Part shown: piece by piece, positions 7,356 to 15,125 of the stretch
Layout: each line of letters starts with the position of its first letter
How positions within the stretch are numbered: the stretch's first letter is position 1
NCBI RefSeq assembly: GCF_003034995.1
Contig: NZ_PZKF01000004.1
Coordinates: forward strand, 62,001 to 126,000
Source: Phaeovulum veldkampii DSM 11550
GTDB lineage: Bacteria > Pseudomonadota > Alphaproteobacteria > Rhodobacterales > Rhodobacteraceae
Length of the DNA stretch: 64,000 bases
Reading direction: 5' to 3'
Program-made: the position numbers and the translations under genes
The notes under the pieces: model-generated
Seen by the model: the letters and a program-made list of their open reading frames with translations, nothing else
What the model was told of the DNA's origin: nothing
Databases searched by the model: none

Positions 7356-9338
7356 TTATTGCGCCGCCGCCGGTGCCGGATCGGCCAGCGCCACGATGTC
7401 GGTCATGATCCGGTTCAACTCGAAATCCTTGGGGGTGTAGACCCGCGCCACCCCCATGGCCAGCAGTTTGGCGGCGTCCTCATCGGGGATGATGCCACCT
7501 ACCACGATCGGCACATGTGACAGGCCCGCGGCGCGCATCCGCTCCACCACCTCGGCCATCAGCGGCATGTGGCTGCCCGACAGGATCGACAGGCCCACCA
7601 CATGCGCGCCATCCTCGGCGGCCTTGGCCACGATCTGTTCGGGCGTCAGCCGGATGCCTTCATAGGTGATGTCCATGCCGCAATCGCGGGCGCGGAAGGC
7701 GATCTGTTCGGCGCCATTGGAATGGCCGTCCAGCCCCGGCTTGCCCACCAGCAGCTTCAGCCGCCGACCCAGCTTGCCCGACACCGCATCGACTGCGGCG
7801 CGCACATCGTCCAGCCCCTCGGTCCGGTTCGAGGGGCTTTGCGATACGCCGGTGGGGCCGCGATACTGGCCATGCACGGCGCGCATGACATCGGCCCATT
7901 CGCCCAGCGTGGCGCCTGCCTTGGCTGCCGCGACCGAGGCGGGCATGATGTTGTCGCCCGCCGCAGCGGCGGCGCGTAGCGCGGCCAGCGCGGCCGCCAC
8001 CGCCGCACCGTCGCGCCCCGCGCGCCAGGCGTTCAGCCGGGCGACCTGATCGGCCTCCACCCCCGGATCGACGACCATGATCCCGCCGTCGCCCGCGGTC
8101 AGCGGCGATGGCTCGCCCTGCTGCCAGCGGTTCACGCCGACCACGACCGTTTCGCCCGACTCGATCCGGCCGATCCGCTCGGCATTCGATTCGACCAACC
8201 GGCCCTTCATATAGTCGATCGCGGCAATCGCCCCACCCATTGCATCCAGCGTGGCCAGTTCCTGCCGCGCGCCATCCTTCAGCGCCTCGACCTTGGCCGT
8301 GACCGCGGGATTGCCGTCGAACAGGTCGCCATATTCCAGCAGGTCGGTTTCATAGGCCATGATCTGCTGCATCCGCAGCGACCATTGCTGATCCCACGGG
8401 CGCGGCAGGCCAAGCGCCTCGTTCCATGCCGGAAGCTGCACGGCGCGGGCGCGGGCGTTCTTTGACAGCGTGACAGCCAGCATCTCGATGAGAATCCGGT
8501 AGACGTTGTTTTCAGGCTGCTGTTCGGTCAGCCCAAGGCTGTTGACCTGCACCCCATAGCGGAAGCGGCGGAATTTTTCGTCGTCGATGCCATAGCGGTC
8601 GCGGCAGATTTCATCCCAAAGCTCGGTGAAGGCGCGCATCTTGCACAGTTCGGTCACGAACCGGATGCCTGCGTTCACGAAAAAGCTGATCCGCCCCACC
8701 ATCGCGGGGAAGTCTGCGGCGGGCACCTTGCCCTTCAGGTCATCCAGCACCGCAATGGCGGTTGCCAGCGCATAGGCCAGTTCCTGTTCCGGCGTCGCGC
8801 CGGCCTCTTGCAGGTGGTAGGAACACACGTTCATCGGGTTCCATTTCGGCAGATGCTGCGCGGTATAGGCCGCAACATCGGTGATCATCTGCAAGCTGGG
8901 TTTCGGCGGGCAGATGTAGGTGCCGCGCGAGAGATATTCCTTGATGATGTCGTTCTGAACCGTGCCTTGCAGCCTTGACACATCGGCACCCTGCTCTTCG
9001 GCGACCGCGATATACAGCGCCAACAGCCACGGGGCGGTGGCGTTGATCGTCATCGAGGTGTTCATCTGTTCCAGCGGAATATCCCTGAACAGGGTCCGCA
9101 TGTCGCCCAGATGGCAGACCGGCACGCCGACCTTGCCCACCTCGCCGCGGGCCAGAACGTGGTCGCTGTCATAGCCGGTTTGGGTCGGCAGGTCGAAAGC
9201 CACCGACAGCCCGGTCTGGCCCTTGGACAGGTTCATCCGATAAAGCGCGTTCGACTTTTCCGCAGTGGAATGGCCCGCGTAGGTGCGGAAAAGCCACGGC
9301 TTGTCACGGGTCGGGGCAGAGTTCGCGGTGTCGGTCAT
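7356..9338 (-). CDS. ecm: Ethylmalonyl-CoA mutase
   Basis: 660 residues, a single-chain B12 mutase. The N-terminal catalytic TIM barrel (LFRTYAGHSTAEKSNALYRMNLSKGQTGLSVAFDLPTQTGYDSDH) is followed by a cobalamin-binding domain with the DxHxxG motif in KPGLDGHSNGAEQIA. This architecture, together with ccr nearby, fits ethylmalonyl-CoA mutase rather than methylmalonyl-CoA mutase. It converts (2R)-ethylmalonyl-CoA to (2S)-methylsuccinyl-CoA in the glyoxylate-independent acetate assimilation pathway. The ATG at 9338 has a good GGAGG site 6 nt upstream; the longer frame to 9362 has none. Divergent from the small periplasmic gene and from ccr. Confidence 0.88.
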   Translation of the reverse strand: MTDTANSAPTRDKPWLFRTYAGHSTAEKSNALYRMNLSKGQTGLSVAFDLPTQTGYDSDHVLARGEVGKVGVPVCHLGDMRTLFRDIPLEQMNTSMTINATAPWLLALYIAVAEEQGADVSRLQGTVQNDIIKEYLSRGTYICPPKPSLQMITDVAAYTAQHLPKWNPMNVCSYHLQEAGATPEQELAYALATAIAVLDDLKGKVPAADFPAMVGRISFFVNAGIRFVTELCKMRAFTELWDEICRDRYGIDDEKFRRFRYGVQVNSLGLTEQQPENNVYRILIEMLAVTLSKNARARAVQLPAWNEALGLPRPWDQQWSLRMQQIMAYETDLLEYGDLFDGNPAVTAKVEALKDGARQELATLDAMGGAIAAIDYMKGRLVESNAERIGRIESGETVVVGVNRWQQGEPSPLTAGDGGIMVVDPGVEADQVARLNAWRAGRDGAAVAAALAALRAAAAAGDNIMPASVAAAKAGATLGEWADVMRAVHGQYRGPTGVSQSPSNRTEGLDDVRAAVDAVSGKLGRRLKLLVGKPGLDGHSNGAEQIAFRARDCGMDITYEGIRLTPEQIVAKAAEDGAHVVGLSILSGSHMPLMAEVVERMRAAGLSHVPIVVGGIIPDEDAAKLLAMGVARVYTPKDFELNRIMTDIVALADPAPAAAQ

Positions 9339-9535
9339 GGGGCCTCCGGGTGGCGGTCGCAAGATAGTTGCGGATTTATTGCCTTTTGGCGAAAGAAAGT
9401 GTCCCTGTCAATTCGCCGCGCTGCGGCATGGGCCGCACCCGGCGCGCCGCTGTTTTCAGTTGCAAAATGTCACGGCAGATTGAAGCTGAACTTGCGGTGC
9501 AAAGCGGGCGCCGTGCTTTCAACACGGGGCCTTTC
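9339..9535. promoter_or_regulatory. Divergent spacer with repeated TTGC/GCAA motifs (ecm side)
   Basis: The spacer between ecm and the small exported gene holds TTGCAAAA at 9460-9467 and the palindrome TTGCGGTGCAA at 9492-9502, plus TTGCC-TTTT-GGCGAA at 9379-9393. Similar TTGC half sites occur before ccr. CoA-pathway regulators of the RamB/ScfR type use TTTGCAA-like sites in relatives. This is a possible link but not shown here. Confidence 0.3.
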
Positions 9536-9868
9536 ATGTTCCAACGCGCCTTCCTTCCCCTTGCCCTTGCAGCTACAGTTCTGGCGGGCACCACGCTTCC
9601 CGCCGATGCGCTTGATCGTCGGGTTCGAATCGTCAACGAAACCGGCGTGACGATGGTGCGCTTTTTTGGTTCCAACACGGGCAGTGGTTCGTGGGAAGAG
9701 GATATTCTTGGCGAGGATGTTCTGCCCTCGGGGTCTGCGGTTGTGGTCAATTTCGACGATGCCTCGGGGTATTGCAAATTCGACTTCAAGGCCGTGTTCG
9801 AGGATGGCGACGAACTGGTCAGGCAGGGTGTAAATGTCTGCGAGACGGGCACCTTCACCTATAACTAG
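9536..9868 (+). CDS. Small conserved periplasmic protein
   Basis: 110 residues with a clear signal peptide (MFQRAFLPLALAATVLAGTTLPADA, cleavage near ADA-LD). The mature domain begins RRVRIVNETGVTMVRFFGSN, with the acidic segment WEEDILGEDVLPSG and two cysteines (YCKFDF and NVCETG) likely to pair. I recognise the pattern from uncharacterised small proteins of Rhodobacteraceae, often carrying meaningless database names. ATG 9536 was chosen because the signal peptide begins there. It sits between ecm and ccr on the ccr strand, separated from ccr by 174 bp with a hairpin. No known role in the ethylmalonyl-CoA pathway. Confidence 0.7.
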   Translation: MFQRAFLPLALAATVLAGTTLPADALDRRVRIVNETGVTMVRFFGSNTGSGSWEEDILGEDVLPSGSAVVVNFDDASGYCKFDFKAVFEDGDELVRQGVNVCETGTFTYN

Positions 9869-9881
9869 GCCGAGTAACCCG

Positions 9882-9915
9882 GCTGAGGCGGCTGATGGCA
9901 GGTGACCGCCTCAGC
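9882..9915 (+). terminator. Strong hairpin after the small periplasmic gene
   Basis: Perfect 10-bp stem GCTGAGGCGG / CCGCCTCAGC with a 14-nt loop, 13 nt after the stop codon. There is no T-run, so it may be a transcript end-stabiliser or a partial terminator rather than a classic intrinsic terminator. It separates the upstream gene from the ccr promoter region. Confidence 0.45.
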
Positions 9916-9959
9916 AGGCCCTGTGCGGTCATAAAATTTCAAAAACGTAACGTCTGATA

Positions 9960-9972
9960 TTGCATTGTTGCG
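9960..9972 (+). promoter_or_regulatory. Tandem TTGC half sites upstream of ccr
   Basis: TTGCATTG followed directly by TTGCGCGG, starts 8 bp apart, 71-83 bp before the ccr start. It resembles the half sites on the ecm side, so both genes could share a regulator. Short motif; could be chance. Confidence 0.25.
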
Positions 9973-10042
9973 CGGCCAAAAGTATCTGGTCAGCCAACCC
10001 GCCGATTCTGCGGCGCGGCATTGACCCTGGAAGGAGACGCCG

Positions 10043-11338
10043 ATGGCCCTTGACGTCAAAACCGAGATCGCACCTTACGACGCGCCGCAAAAAGACCTGT
10101 ATGAAATCGGCGAGATGCCGCCGCTCGGCTATGTGCCCAAGTCTATGTATGCTTGGGCGATCCGCCGTGAACGCCATGGTGAGCCAGACAAGGCGATGCT
10201 GGTCGAGGTCGTGGAAACCCCCGCGATCGACAGCCACGAGGTGCTGGTTCTGGTGATGGCCGCGGGCGTCAACTATAATGGCATCTGGGCCGGGCTGGGC
10301 GTTCCGGTGTCGCCGTTCGATGGTCACAAGGCGCCTTATCACATTGCCGGTTCGGATGCCGCGGGCATCGTCTGGGCGGTGGGCGACAAGGTCAAACGCT
10401 GGAAGGTCGGGGACGAGGTCGTGGTGCATTGCAACCAGGACGACGGCGACGACGAGGAATGCAACGGCGGCGACCCGATGTATTCGCCCAGCCAGCGGAT
10501 CTGGGGCTATGAAACGCCCGATGGCTCGTTTGCCCAATTCACCCGTGTGCAGGCGCAGCAGTTGATGCCGCGCCCCAGGCATCTGACGTGGGAGGAAAGC
10601 GCCTGCTACACGCTGACGCTGGCCACCGCCTACCGGATGCTGTTCGGCCATGCCCCGCATGACCTGCAACCGGGCCAGAACGTGCTGGTCTGGGGCGCAT
10701 CGGGGGGGCTGGGGTCGTTCGCGATCCAGTTGATCAACGCCGCAGGGGCAAACGCGATCGGTGTGATTTCCGAAGAGGACAAGCGCGACTTTGTCATGGG
10801 TCTTGGCGCCAAGGGTGTGATCAACCGCAAGCAGTTCAACTGCTGGGGGCAACTGCCCAAGGTCAACAGCCCTGAATACAACGAGTGGCTGAAAGAGGCG
10901 CGCAAGTTCGGCAAGGCGATCTGGGACATCACCGGCAAGGGCGTGAACGTCGATATGGTGTTCGAACACCCCGGCGAGGCGACCTTTCCGGTTTCGGCGC
11001 TGGTGTGCAAGAAGGGCGGCATGGTGGTGATCTGTGCGGGCACCTCGGGCTTCAACTGCACCTTTGACGTGCGTTACATGTGGATGCACCAAAAACGCCT
11101 TCAGGGCAGCCACTTTGCCCATCTGAAACAGGCCAGCGCGGCGAACAAGCTGATGCTGGAACGGCGGATCGACCCCTGCATGTCCGAGGTCTTCCCCTGG
11201 GCCGAGATTCCGGCGGCGCATATGAAGATGTTCAAGAACCAGCACAAGCCGGGCAATATGGCGGTTCTGGTGCAATCGCCCCGCGCGGGCCTGCGCACCT
11301 TTGAAGACGCGCTGGAGGCCGGGCCGGTCAAGGCCTGA
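10043..11338 (+). CDS. ccr: Crotonyl-CoA carboxylase/reductase
   Basis: 431 residues, full length for Ccr. The medium-chain dehydrogenase fold shows NYNGIWAGLGVPVSPF, the nucleotide-binding GASGGLGSFAIQLINAAGANAIGVIS, and the family-specific insert with GDPMYSPSQRIWGYETPDGSFAQF. The carboxylase-type features typical of Ccr, as opposed to simple enoyl reductases, are in the C-terminal FEHPGEATFPVSALVCKKGGMVVICAGTSG stretch. It makes (2S)-ethylmalonyl-CoA from crotonyl-CoA, CO2 and NADPH, the defining step of the ethylmalonyl-CoA pathway. The start at 10043 has GGAAGGAGA 7 nt upstream. Ecm, two steps on, is encoded 0.7 kb away. Confidence 0.95.
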   Translation: MALDVKTEIAPYDAPQKDLYEIGEMPPLGYVPKSMYAWAIRRERHGEPDKAMLVEVVETPAIDSHEVLVLVMAAGVNYNGIWAGLGVPVSPFDGHKAPYHIAGSDAAGIVWAVGDKVKRWKVGDEVVVHCNQDDGDDEECNGGDPMYSPSQRIWGYETPDGSFAQFTRVQAQQLMPRPRHLTWEESACYTLTLATAYRMLFGHAPHDLQPGQNVLVWGASGGLGSFAIQLINAAGANAIGVISEEDKRDFVMGLGAKGVINRKQFNCWGQLPKVNSPEYNEWLKEARKFGKAIWDITGKGVNVDMVFEHPGEATFPVSALVCKKGGMVVICAGTSGFNCTFDVRYMWMHQKRLQGSHFAHLKQASAANKLMLERRIDPCMSEVFPWAEIPAAHMKMFKNQHKPGNMAVLVQSPRAGLRTFEDALEAGPVKA

Positions 11339-11360
11339 TGCGCCACATCTGAAAACACAG

Positions 11361-11392
11361 CCCCCGCGCCGGGAAACCGGGGCGGGGGTTTG
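11361..11392 (+). terminator. Intrinsic terminator after ccr
   Basis: GC-rich stem (CCCCCGC..CCGG / CCGG..GCGGGGG, one mismatch) with a GAAA-type loop, followed by TTTGCGTT. It begins 22 nt after the ccr stop codon. Confidence 0.7.
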
Positions 11393-11603
11393 CGTTCGGG
11401 TGCTGCGGTTGACCCTGGCGCGGCGGCAGCCCCAAAGATAAATTCAGATACTCCTTGCAATTTTGGGCGTTATGGCCCATCTAGGTCTGGCAACGCTTTC
11501 TCTATCGACCTTCTGTCTCCTCCGGGCTTCAGTTCTCGATCGCGATCTGACTGAGCCAGGCCACCGCGTCTTGCGGGTGGCGACCAAGACAGGAGTATTC
11601 ACG
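11393..11603 (+). promoter_or_regulatory. Long leader region of cold-shock gene
   Basis: About 210 bp separate the ccr terminator from the csp start with no gene. A stem at 11560-11581 (GCCAC.CGC / GCG.GTGGC) lies just upstream of the AGGAG site, and CGATCGCGATC at 11537-11547 is palindromic. Long structured leaders are typical for cold-shock mRNAs. Whether this one is a temperature-sensing leader is inference. Confidence 0.4.
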
Positions 11604-11810
11604 ATGGCCAATGGCACCGTGAAATGGTTCAACGCAACCAAAGGTTTCGGCTTCATCGCCCCGGCGAACGGCAACCGTGACGTGTTCGTTCACGTTTCGG
11701 CGCTGGAACGCGCTGGCATCCGCCAGCTGGACGATGGTCAGGCTGTGACCTTTGACATCGAACAGGGCCGTGACGGCCGTGAATCGGCGATGAACCTCGC
11801 GCTGGCCTGA
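11604..11810 (+). CDS. Cold-shock domain protein
   Basis: A 68-residue single cold-shock domain. RNP1-like KGFGFIAP and RNP2-like DVFVHVSAL motifs are intact, beginning [14 protein letters not shown]. It binds single-stranded nucleic acid and acts as an RNA chaperone. The ATG at 11604 has ACAGGAG 8 nt upstream. The longer reading frame to 11463 would add a basic non-conserved extension covering the leader. It has its own terminator, so it is monocistronic. Which CspA paralogue this is cannot be said. Confidence 0.92.
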   Translation: MANGTVKWFNATKGFGFIAPANGNRDVFVHVSALERAGIRQLDDGQAVTFDIEQGRDGRESAMNLALA

Positions 11811-11832
11811 TTTTTCAGGGCTGACAGGTTTG

Positions 11833-11865
11833 AAACGGGGGTAGCGCAAGCTGCCCCCGTTTTGC
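11833..11865 (+). terminator. Intrinsic terminator after cold-shock gene
   Basis: 13-bp stem AAACGGGGGTAGC / GCTGCCCCCGTTT (one G-T wobble), loop GCAA, tail TTTT. It starts 23 nt after the stop codon. Confidence 0.85.
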
Positions 11866-11911
11866 TGTGTGCCCTTCCCTTCGCCCCCGCCGCGCCTGTA
11901 GGGTCGCCGTC

Positions 11912-13462
11912 ATGATACCTGCCCTGACCTTCTCGGACGATCAGACCGAAGCCTGGGACCGCGTCGCCGCCGCGCTGGCCGATGCGGGCGTCGATGTTCT
12001 TGATGCCACGCTGATGCCCGATGGCGGCGAGGGCGGGCGGGTGCTGGCGGTCGTCGGCAAGGCCGGGTCGGGCAAGACGATGCTGCTGGCCGCGCTTTAC
12101 AAGGCGCTGGAGGCGGCGGGAGTGGACACCGTTTCAGGCGACTGGGAGGGGCGGCGGCGCAAGGACAGGCGCACGCTGGCGATTCTGGCGCCCACGAACA
12201 AGGCCGCCAGTGTGCTGCGCAGCCGCGGTGTGCCCGCAACCACGATCCACCGCATCTTGTATACCCCCGTCTACGATCCGCAATATGAACGCATTGCCGA
12301 ATGGCTGGCCGGGCAGGGCGAGCGGCCCAAGCTGGATGCGCTGGGTGTGGAGGGGCTAACCGAAGAGGCGCTGGACCGTGCCAAGGCGTTCCACGATCAG
12401 GTGAAATCCATCCCCGGTGCGCTGGCGGCGGCGGGGTTGCGCGGGTCTGATTTCATTCGTGGCTGGAAGCGGCGCGAAGACCCGTTGGATATAGGCTTTG
12501 TCGATGAAGCCTCGATGCTGGATGAACGCCAGTTTGACGACCTGCGCGAGATTTTCCCCACGCTGGTTCTGTTTGGCGATCCGGCGCAGTTGGCGCCAGT
12601 GAACCAGTCGGGGCAGATGGTGTTTGATCGGCTGGGCGATGACCGCAAGCTGATCTTGCATCGCATCCACCGCCAGACCGAGGATAACCCGATCCTTGAT
12701 CTGGCCCATGCGCTGGGCGATGAGGCGCTGACATTCGAGGCGTTCGAGCGGATGGTGCAAGACGCCGCCGCCCGCGACCCGCGCGTGGTCTGGGCCGAGC
12801 GGGTGGAAAGCGACCTGATGGCGCGTTCGCCGGTCCTGGTCTGGCGCAACGCCACCCGGATCCGGCTGATCACCGCCTTCCGCGCCGCCCATGGTGCGCC
12901 CGCCGATGAACTGTTGCCGGGCGAGCCGCTGATCTGCGACGGGATCGAGCTGCCGCTGAAACACCGCAAGAAACGGATTGACCTTGAGGCGCGGGGGCTG
13001 ATCAAGGGTGCGCAGGTGATCTATCTGGGCCCCGGCAAGAAGCCCGGCTTTTCGCGGTTGCATGTGATGGGTGCCGAAGACCCGCGGTTGTCGGCGGCCT
13101 CGATCGTCAAGATCGAACTGCCCGACGAGGAAGAGCCCTTCATCCCCTTTGCCGCGCGAATGGGCGCGGCCTTTTTGCATGGCGCGGCGGTGACCATTCA
13201 CAAGGCGCAGGGCAGCCAGTGGGAAACGGTGCAGGTCTTTGCCCCCGATCTTTACGCCGCCGCTCGCGCAGGCCGGACCGAGGCGGGTATTCCGCTGTGG
13301 AAACGGCTCGCCTATGTGGCGATCACGCGGGCCGAAAACCGGCTTTTGTGGGTGGTCAGAAACCGGCTTGCCCGCCCCTCGGCGCCGCTGTCGGTCGATG
13401 ACCTGCCGCGCGGGCCTGCGGCCTTGTCGCTGGCGCCGGATGAAGAAGAGGCTGGTAGCTAG
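11912..13462 (+). CDS. RecD-like superfamily 1 DNA helicase / exonuclease ATPase
   Basis: 516 residues. Walker A is GKAGSGKTMLLA. Motif Ia is APTNKAASVLR with TTIHRILY. Walker B is GFVDEASMLD, motif III is LFGDPAQLAPV, and the C-terminal UvrD_C_2 fold has AVTIHKAQGSQWETV and LAYVAITRAENRLLWVV. All SF1B helicase motifs are present, so it is probably active. These stand-alone RecD-like proteins lack RecB and RecC partners. The cellular role is not established, probably repair or recombination. Start MIPALTF at 11912; an upstream in-frame codon at 11867 lies in the csp terminator. Confidence 0.85.
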   Translation: MIPALTFSDDQTEAWDRVAAALADAGVDVLDATLMPDGGEGGRVLAVVGKAGSGKTMLLAALYKALEAAGVDTVSGDWEGRRRKDRRTLAILAPTNKAASVLRSRGVPATTIHRILYTPVYDPQYERIAEWLAGQGERPKLDALGVEGLTEEALDRAKAFHDQVKSIPGALAAAGLRGSDFIRGWKRREDPLDIGFVDEASMLDERQFDDLREIFPTLVLFGDPAQLAPVNQSGQMVFDRLGDDRKLILHRIHRQTEDNPILDLAHALGDEALTFEAFERMVQDAAARDPRVVWAERVESDLMARSPVLVWRNATRIRLITAFRAAHGAPADELLPGEPLICDGIELPLKHRKKRIDLEARGLIKGAQVIYLGPGKKPGFSRLHVMGAEDPRLSAASIVKIELPDEEEPFIPFAARMGAAFLHGAAVTIHKAQGSQWETVQVFAPDLYAAARAGRTEAGIPLWKRLAYVAITRAENRLLWVVRNRLARPSAPLSVDDLPRGPAALSLAPDEEEAGS

Positions 13463-13556
13463 CGCTGTGCGTTTGCGCGCACTTATCTGCGCTTTCTTTG
13501 ATTTTTGCACGGTCTGTCGCGCGCTATCTCTTGCGAAACCGCAACCGCAGCCCGCC

Positions 13557-13699
13557 ATGCCCCCGATCCATCTCGCGGCCCGCATCGGGCATGTTCACCT
13601 GAAAGTCGCCGATCTTGAGCGCGCCATCGGGTTTTAACCGGGCGTTCTGGGGTTCACCCTGCAATCGCCCCGGCTGGACCCCGCCGCGCCGGGGTGATT
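13557..13699 (+). pseudogene. Remnant of a VOC/glyoxalase-family gene
   Basis: From ATG 13557 the frame reads MPPIHLAARIGHVHLKVADL, then ERAIGF, TAA at 13635, then PGVLGFTLQSPRLDPAAPG and a TGA. The start and order match the N-terminus of catechol-2,3-dioxygenase/glyoxalase-like VOC proteins (RIGHVHLKVADL, then A-GFY-VLGF). The conserved tyrosine codon after GF has become TAA. After about 20 further codons the homology stops at the ilvE leader, so the metal-binding C-terminal parts are gone. It reads as a decayed or deleted gene, wedged between the helicase and the aminotransferase. Confidence 0.65.
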
Positions 13700-13728
13700 A
13701 GATGCGACGCGTAGACGGAGGGACGACA

Positions 13729-14595
13729 ATGGCATTCGGCAAGAACATCCGCACCTGGTTTGAAGGCGCCTGGCATGAGGGCGACGTTGCGGTGATGCGC
13801 GCCGCCGATCACGGCATCTGGCAGGGCAGTTCGGTTTTTGATGGCGCGCGCTGGTTCGAGGGCGTGGCACCCGATCTGGAGGCGCATTGCACGCGGGTCA
13901 ACCGCTCGGCCGAGGCGCTGATGATCACGCCCACGATGGACCCGGCCACCATGGTCGAGATCGTGCGCGAGGGGCTGAAGGGCTTTGCCCCCGGTGCCGC
14001 GGTCTATATCCGGCCGATGTATTGGGCGATCAACGGGTCGGAACTGGGCGTGGCACCCGCGCCGGGGGCCACCGGCTTTGCCATCAGCCTTGAAGAGGTG
14101 CCGATGCCCGCGCCCGAGGCCACGACCACGCTGACCACCACCCAGTTCCGCCGCCCGGTTCTGGCCGACAACGTCTGCAACGCCAAGGCTGGCTGTCTTT
14201 ACCCCAACAACGCGCGGATGCTGGTCGAGGCGCAGCGCAAGGGCTTTGGCAACGCGCTGGTGCAGGATGCGATGGGCAACGTGGCCGAAAGCGCGACCGC
14301 CAACGTCTTCATTGTCAAGGATGGTACGGTCTTCACGCCGATCGCCAACGGCACCTTCCTGTCGGGCATCACGCGGGCGCGCCATATCGCCAACCTGCGG
14401 GCCGAGGGTATCGCGGTGCAAGAGGCAGTGCTGACATTGGCCGATGTGCGCGCCGCCGACGAGGTGTTCCTGTCGGGCAATTTCGCCAAGGTGACCCCGG
14501 TTCTGGCCTTTGAGGATGTGGCCTACGCCCACGGCCCGATGACCCGCCGCATCCGCGAGATGTATTGGGATTTCGCCCATTCCCGGCGGGCCTGA
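13729..14595 (+). CDS. ilvE: Branched-chain amino acid aminotransferase (class IV)
   Basis: 288 residues, fold-type IV PLP aminotransferase. RAADHGIWQGSSVFDGARWF is the characteristic N-terminal motif. Lys153 in NAKAGCLYPNNARM is the PLP lysine, and MGNVAESATANVFIVKDG and NGTFLSGITRA complete the cofactor site. It interconverts branched-chain amino acids and 2-oxo acids with glutamate. A D-amino-acid or aminodeoxychorismate-lyase-like role is less likely. The start ATG 13729 follows GGAGGGA at good spacing. An in-frame ATG at 13702 lacks this. It stands 100 bp after the VOC remnant and 54 bp before the stress protein gene. Confidence 0.85.
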   Translation: MAFGKNIRTWFEGAWHEGDVAVMRAADHGIWQGSSVFDGARWFEGVAPDLEAHCTRVNRSAEALMITPTMDPATMVEIVREGLKGFAPGAAVYIRPMYWAINGSELGVAPAPGATGFAISLEEVPMPAPEATTTLTTTQFRRPVLADNVCNAKAGCLYPNNARMLVEAQRKGFGNALVQDAMGNVAESATANVFIVKDGTVFTPIANGTFLSGITRARHIANLRAEGIAVQEAVLTLADVRAADEVFLSGNFAKVTPVLAFEDVAYAHGPMTRRIREMYWDFAHSRRA

Positions 14596-14649
14596 CGCGG
14601 CTTGCCCGCCATGCCGATCCGCGCGATCATCGCCTGACGGAGGAGACCC

Positions 14650-15105
14650 ATGCGCAAGTTTCTGGTGGTGCTGGACGATACCCGCGAATGCCTGAACGCG
14701 ATGCGCTACGCTGCGCTTCGCGCCGCGCATACCGGGGCGGGGGTGGTGATCTTGTCAATAATCCCACCCGAGGAGTATCAGCACTGGATCGGTGTGGCCG
14801 AGATCATGCGCGCCGAAGCGCGCGAGCGGATCGAGGCGCATTTCGAGGTGTTCGCCAAATGGATGCGCGACAAGCAGGGGATCAACCCCGAGCTTGTGAT
14901 CCGTGAAGGCGAACCTGCGACCGAGATTCTGGCGGTGATCCGCGATGATCCGCAGATCGGCGTTCTGGTGCTGGGGGCGGGCACCGACAAATCGGGGCCG
15001 GGGCCACTTGTTACGCAGTTGGGCCGCAGTTCGGGTAGCCTGCCTTGCCCGCTGACCATCGTGCCGGGCGATATGTCGAAGGAACGGCTGGAAGCCATTA
15101 CCTGA
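14650..15105 (+). CDS. Universal stress protein (UspA family)
   Basis: A 151-residue single Usp domain: RKFLVVLDDTRECLNAMRYAALRA at the start and the ATP-binding glycine motif GAGTDKSGPGPLVTQLGRSSGS followed by CPLTIVPG at the end. ATP binding is therefore likely. The family supports survival under starvation or stress by an unclear mechanism. GGAGG at 14639-14643 precedes the ATG. The gene ends 20 bp from the converging thiolase gene. Confidence 0.88.
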   Translation: MRKFLVVLDDTRECLNAMRYAALRAAHTGAGVVILSIIPPEEYQHWIGVAEIMRAEARERIEAHFEVFAKWMRDKQGINPELVIREGEPATEILAVIRDDPQIGVLVLGAGTDKSGPGPLVTQLGRSSGSLPCPLTIVPGDMSKERLEAIT

Positions 15106-15125
15106 CCGCCGCCCGGCCCGCCGTC

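Noticed and set aside
9618-9635. GGGTTCGAATCG resembling a tRNA T-arm
   Set aside because: It is inside the small periplasmic protein gene, and no acceptor or anticodon stems surround it.
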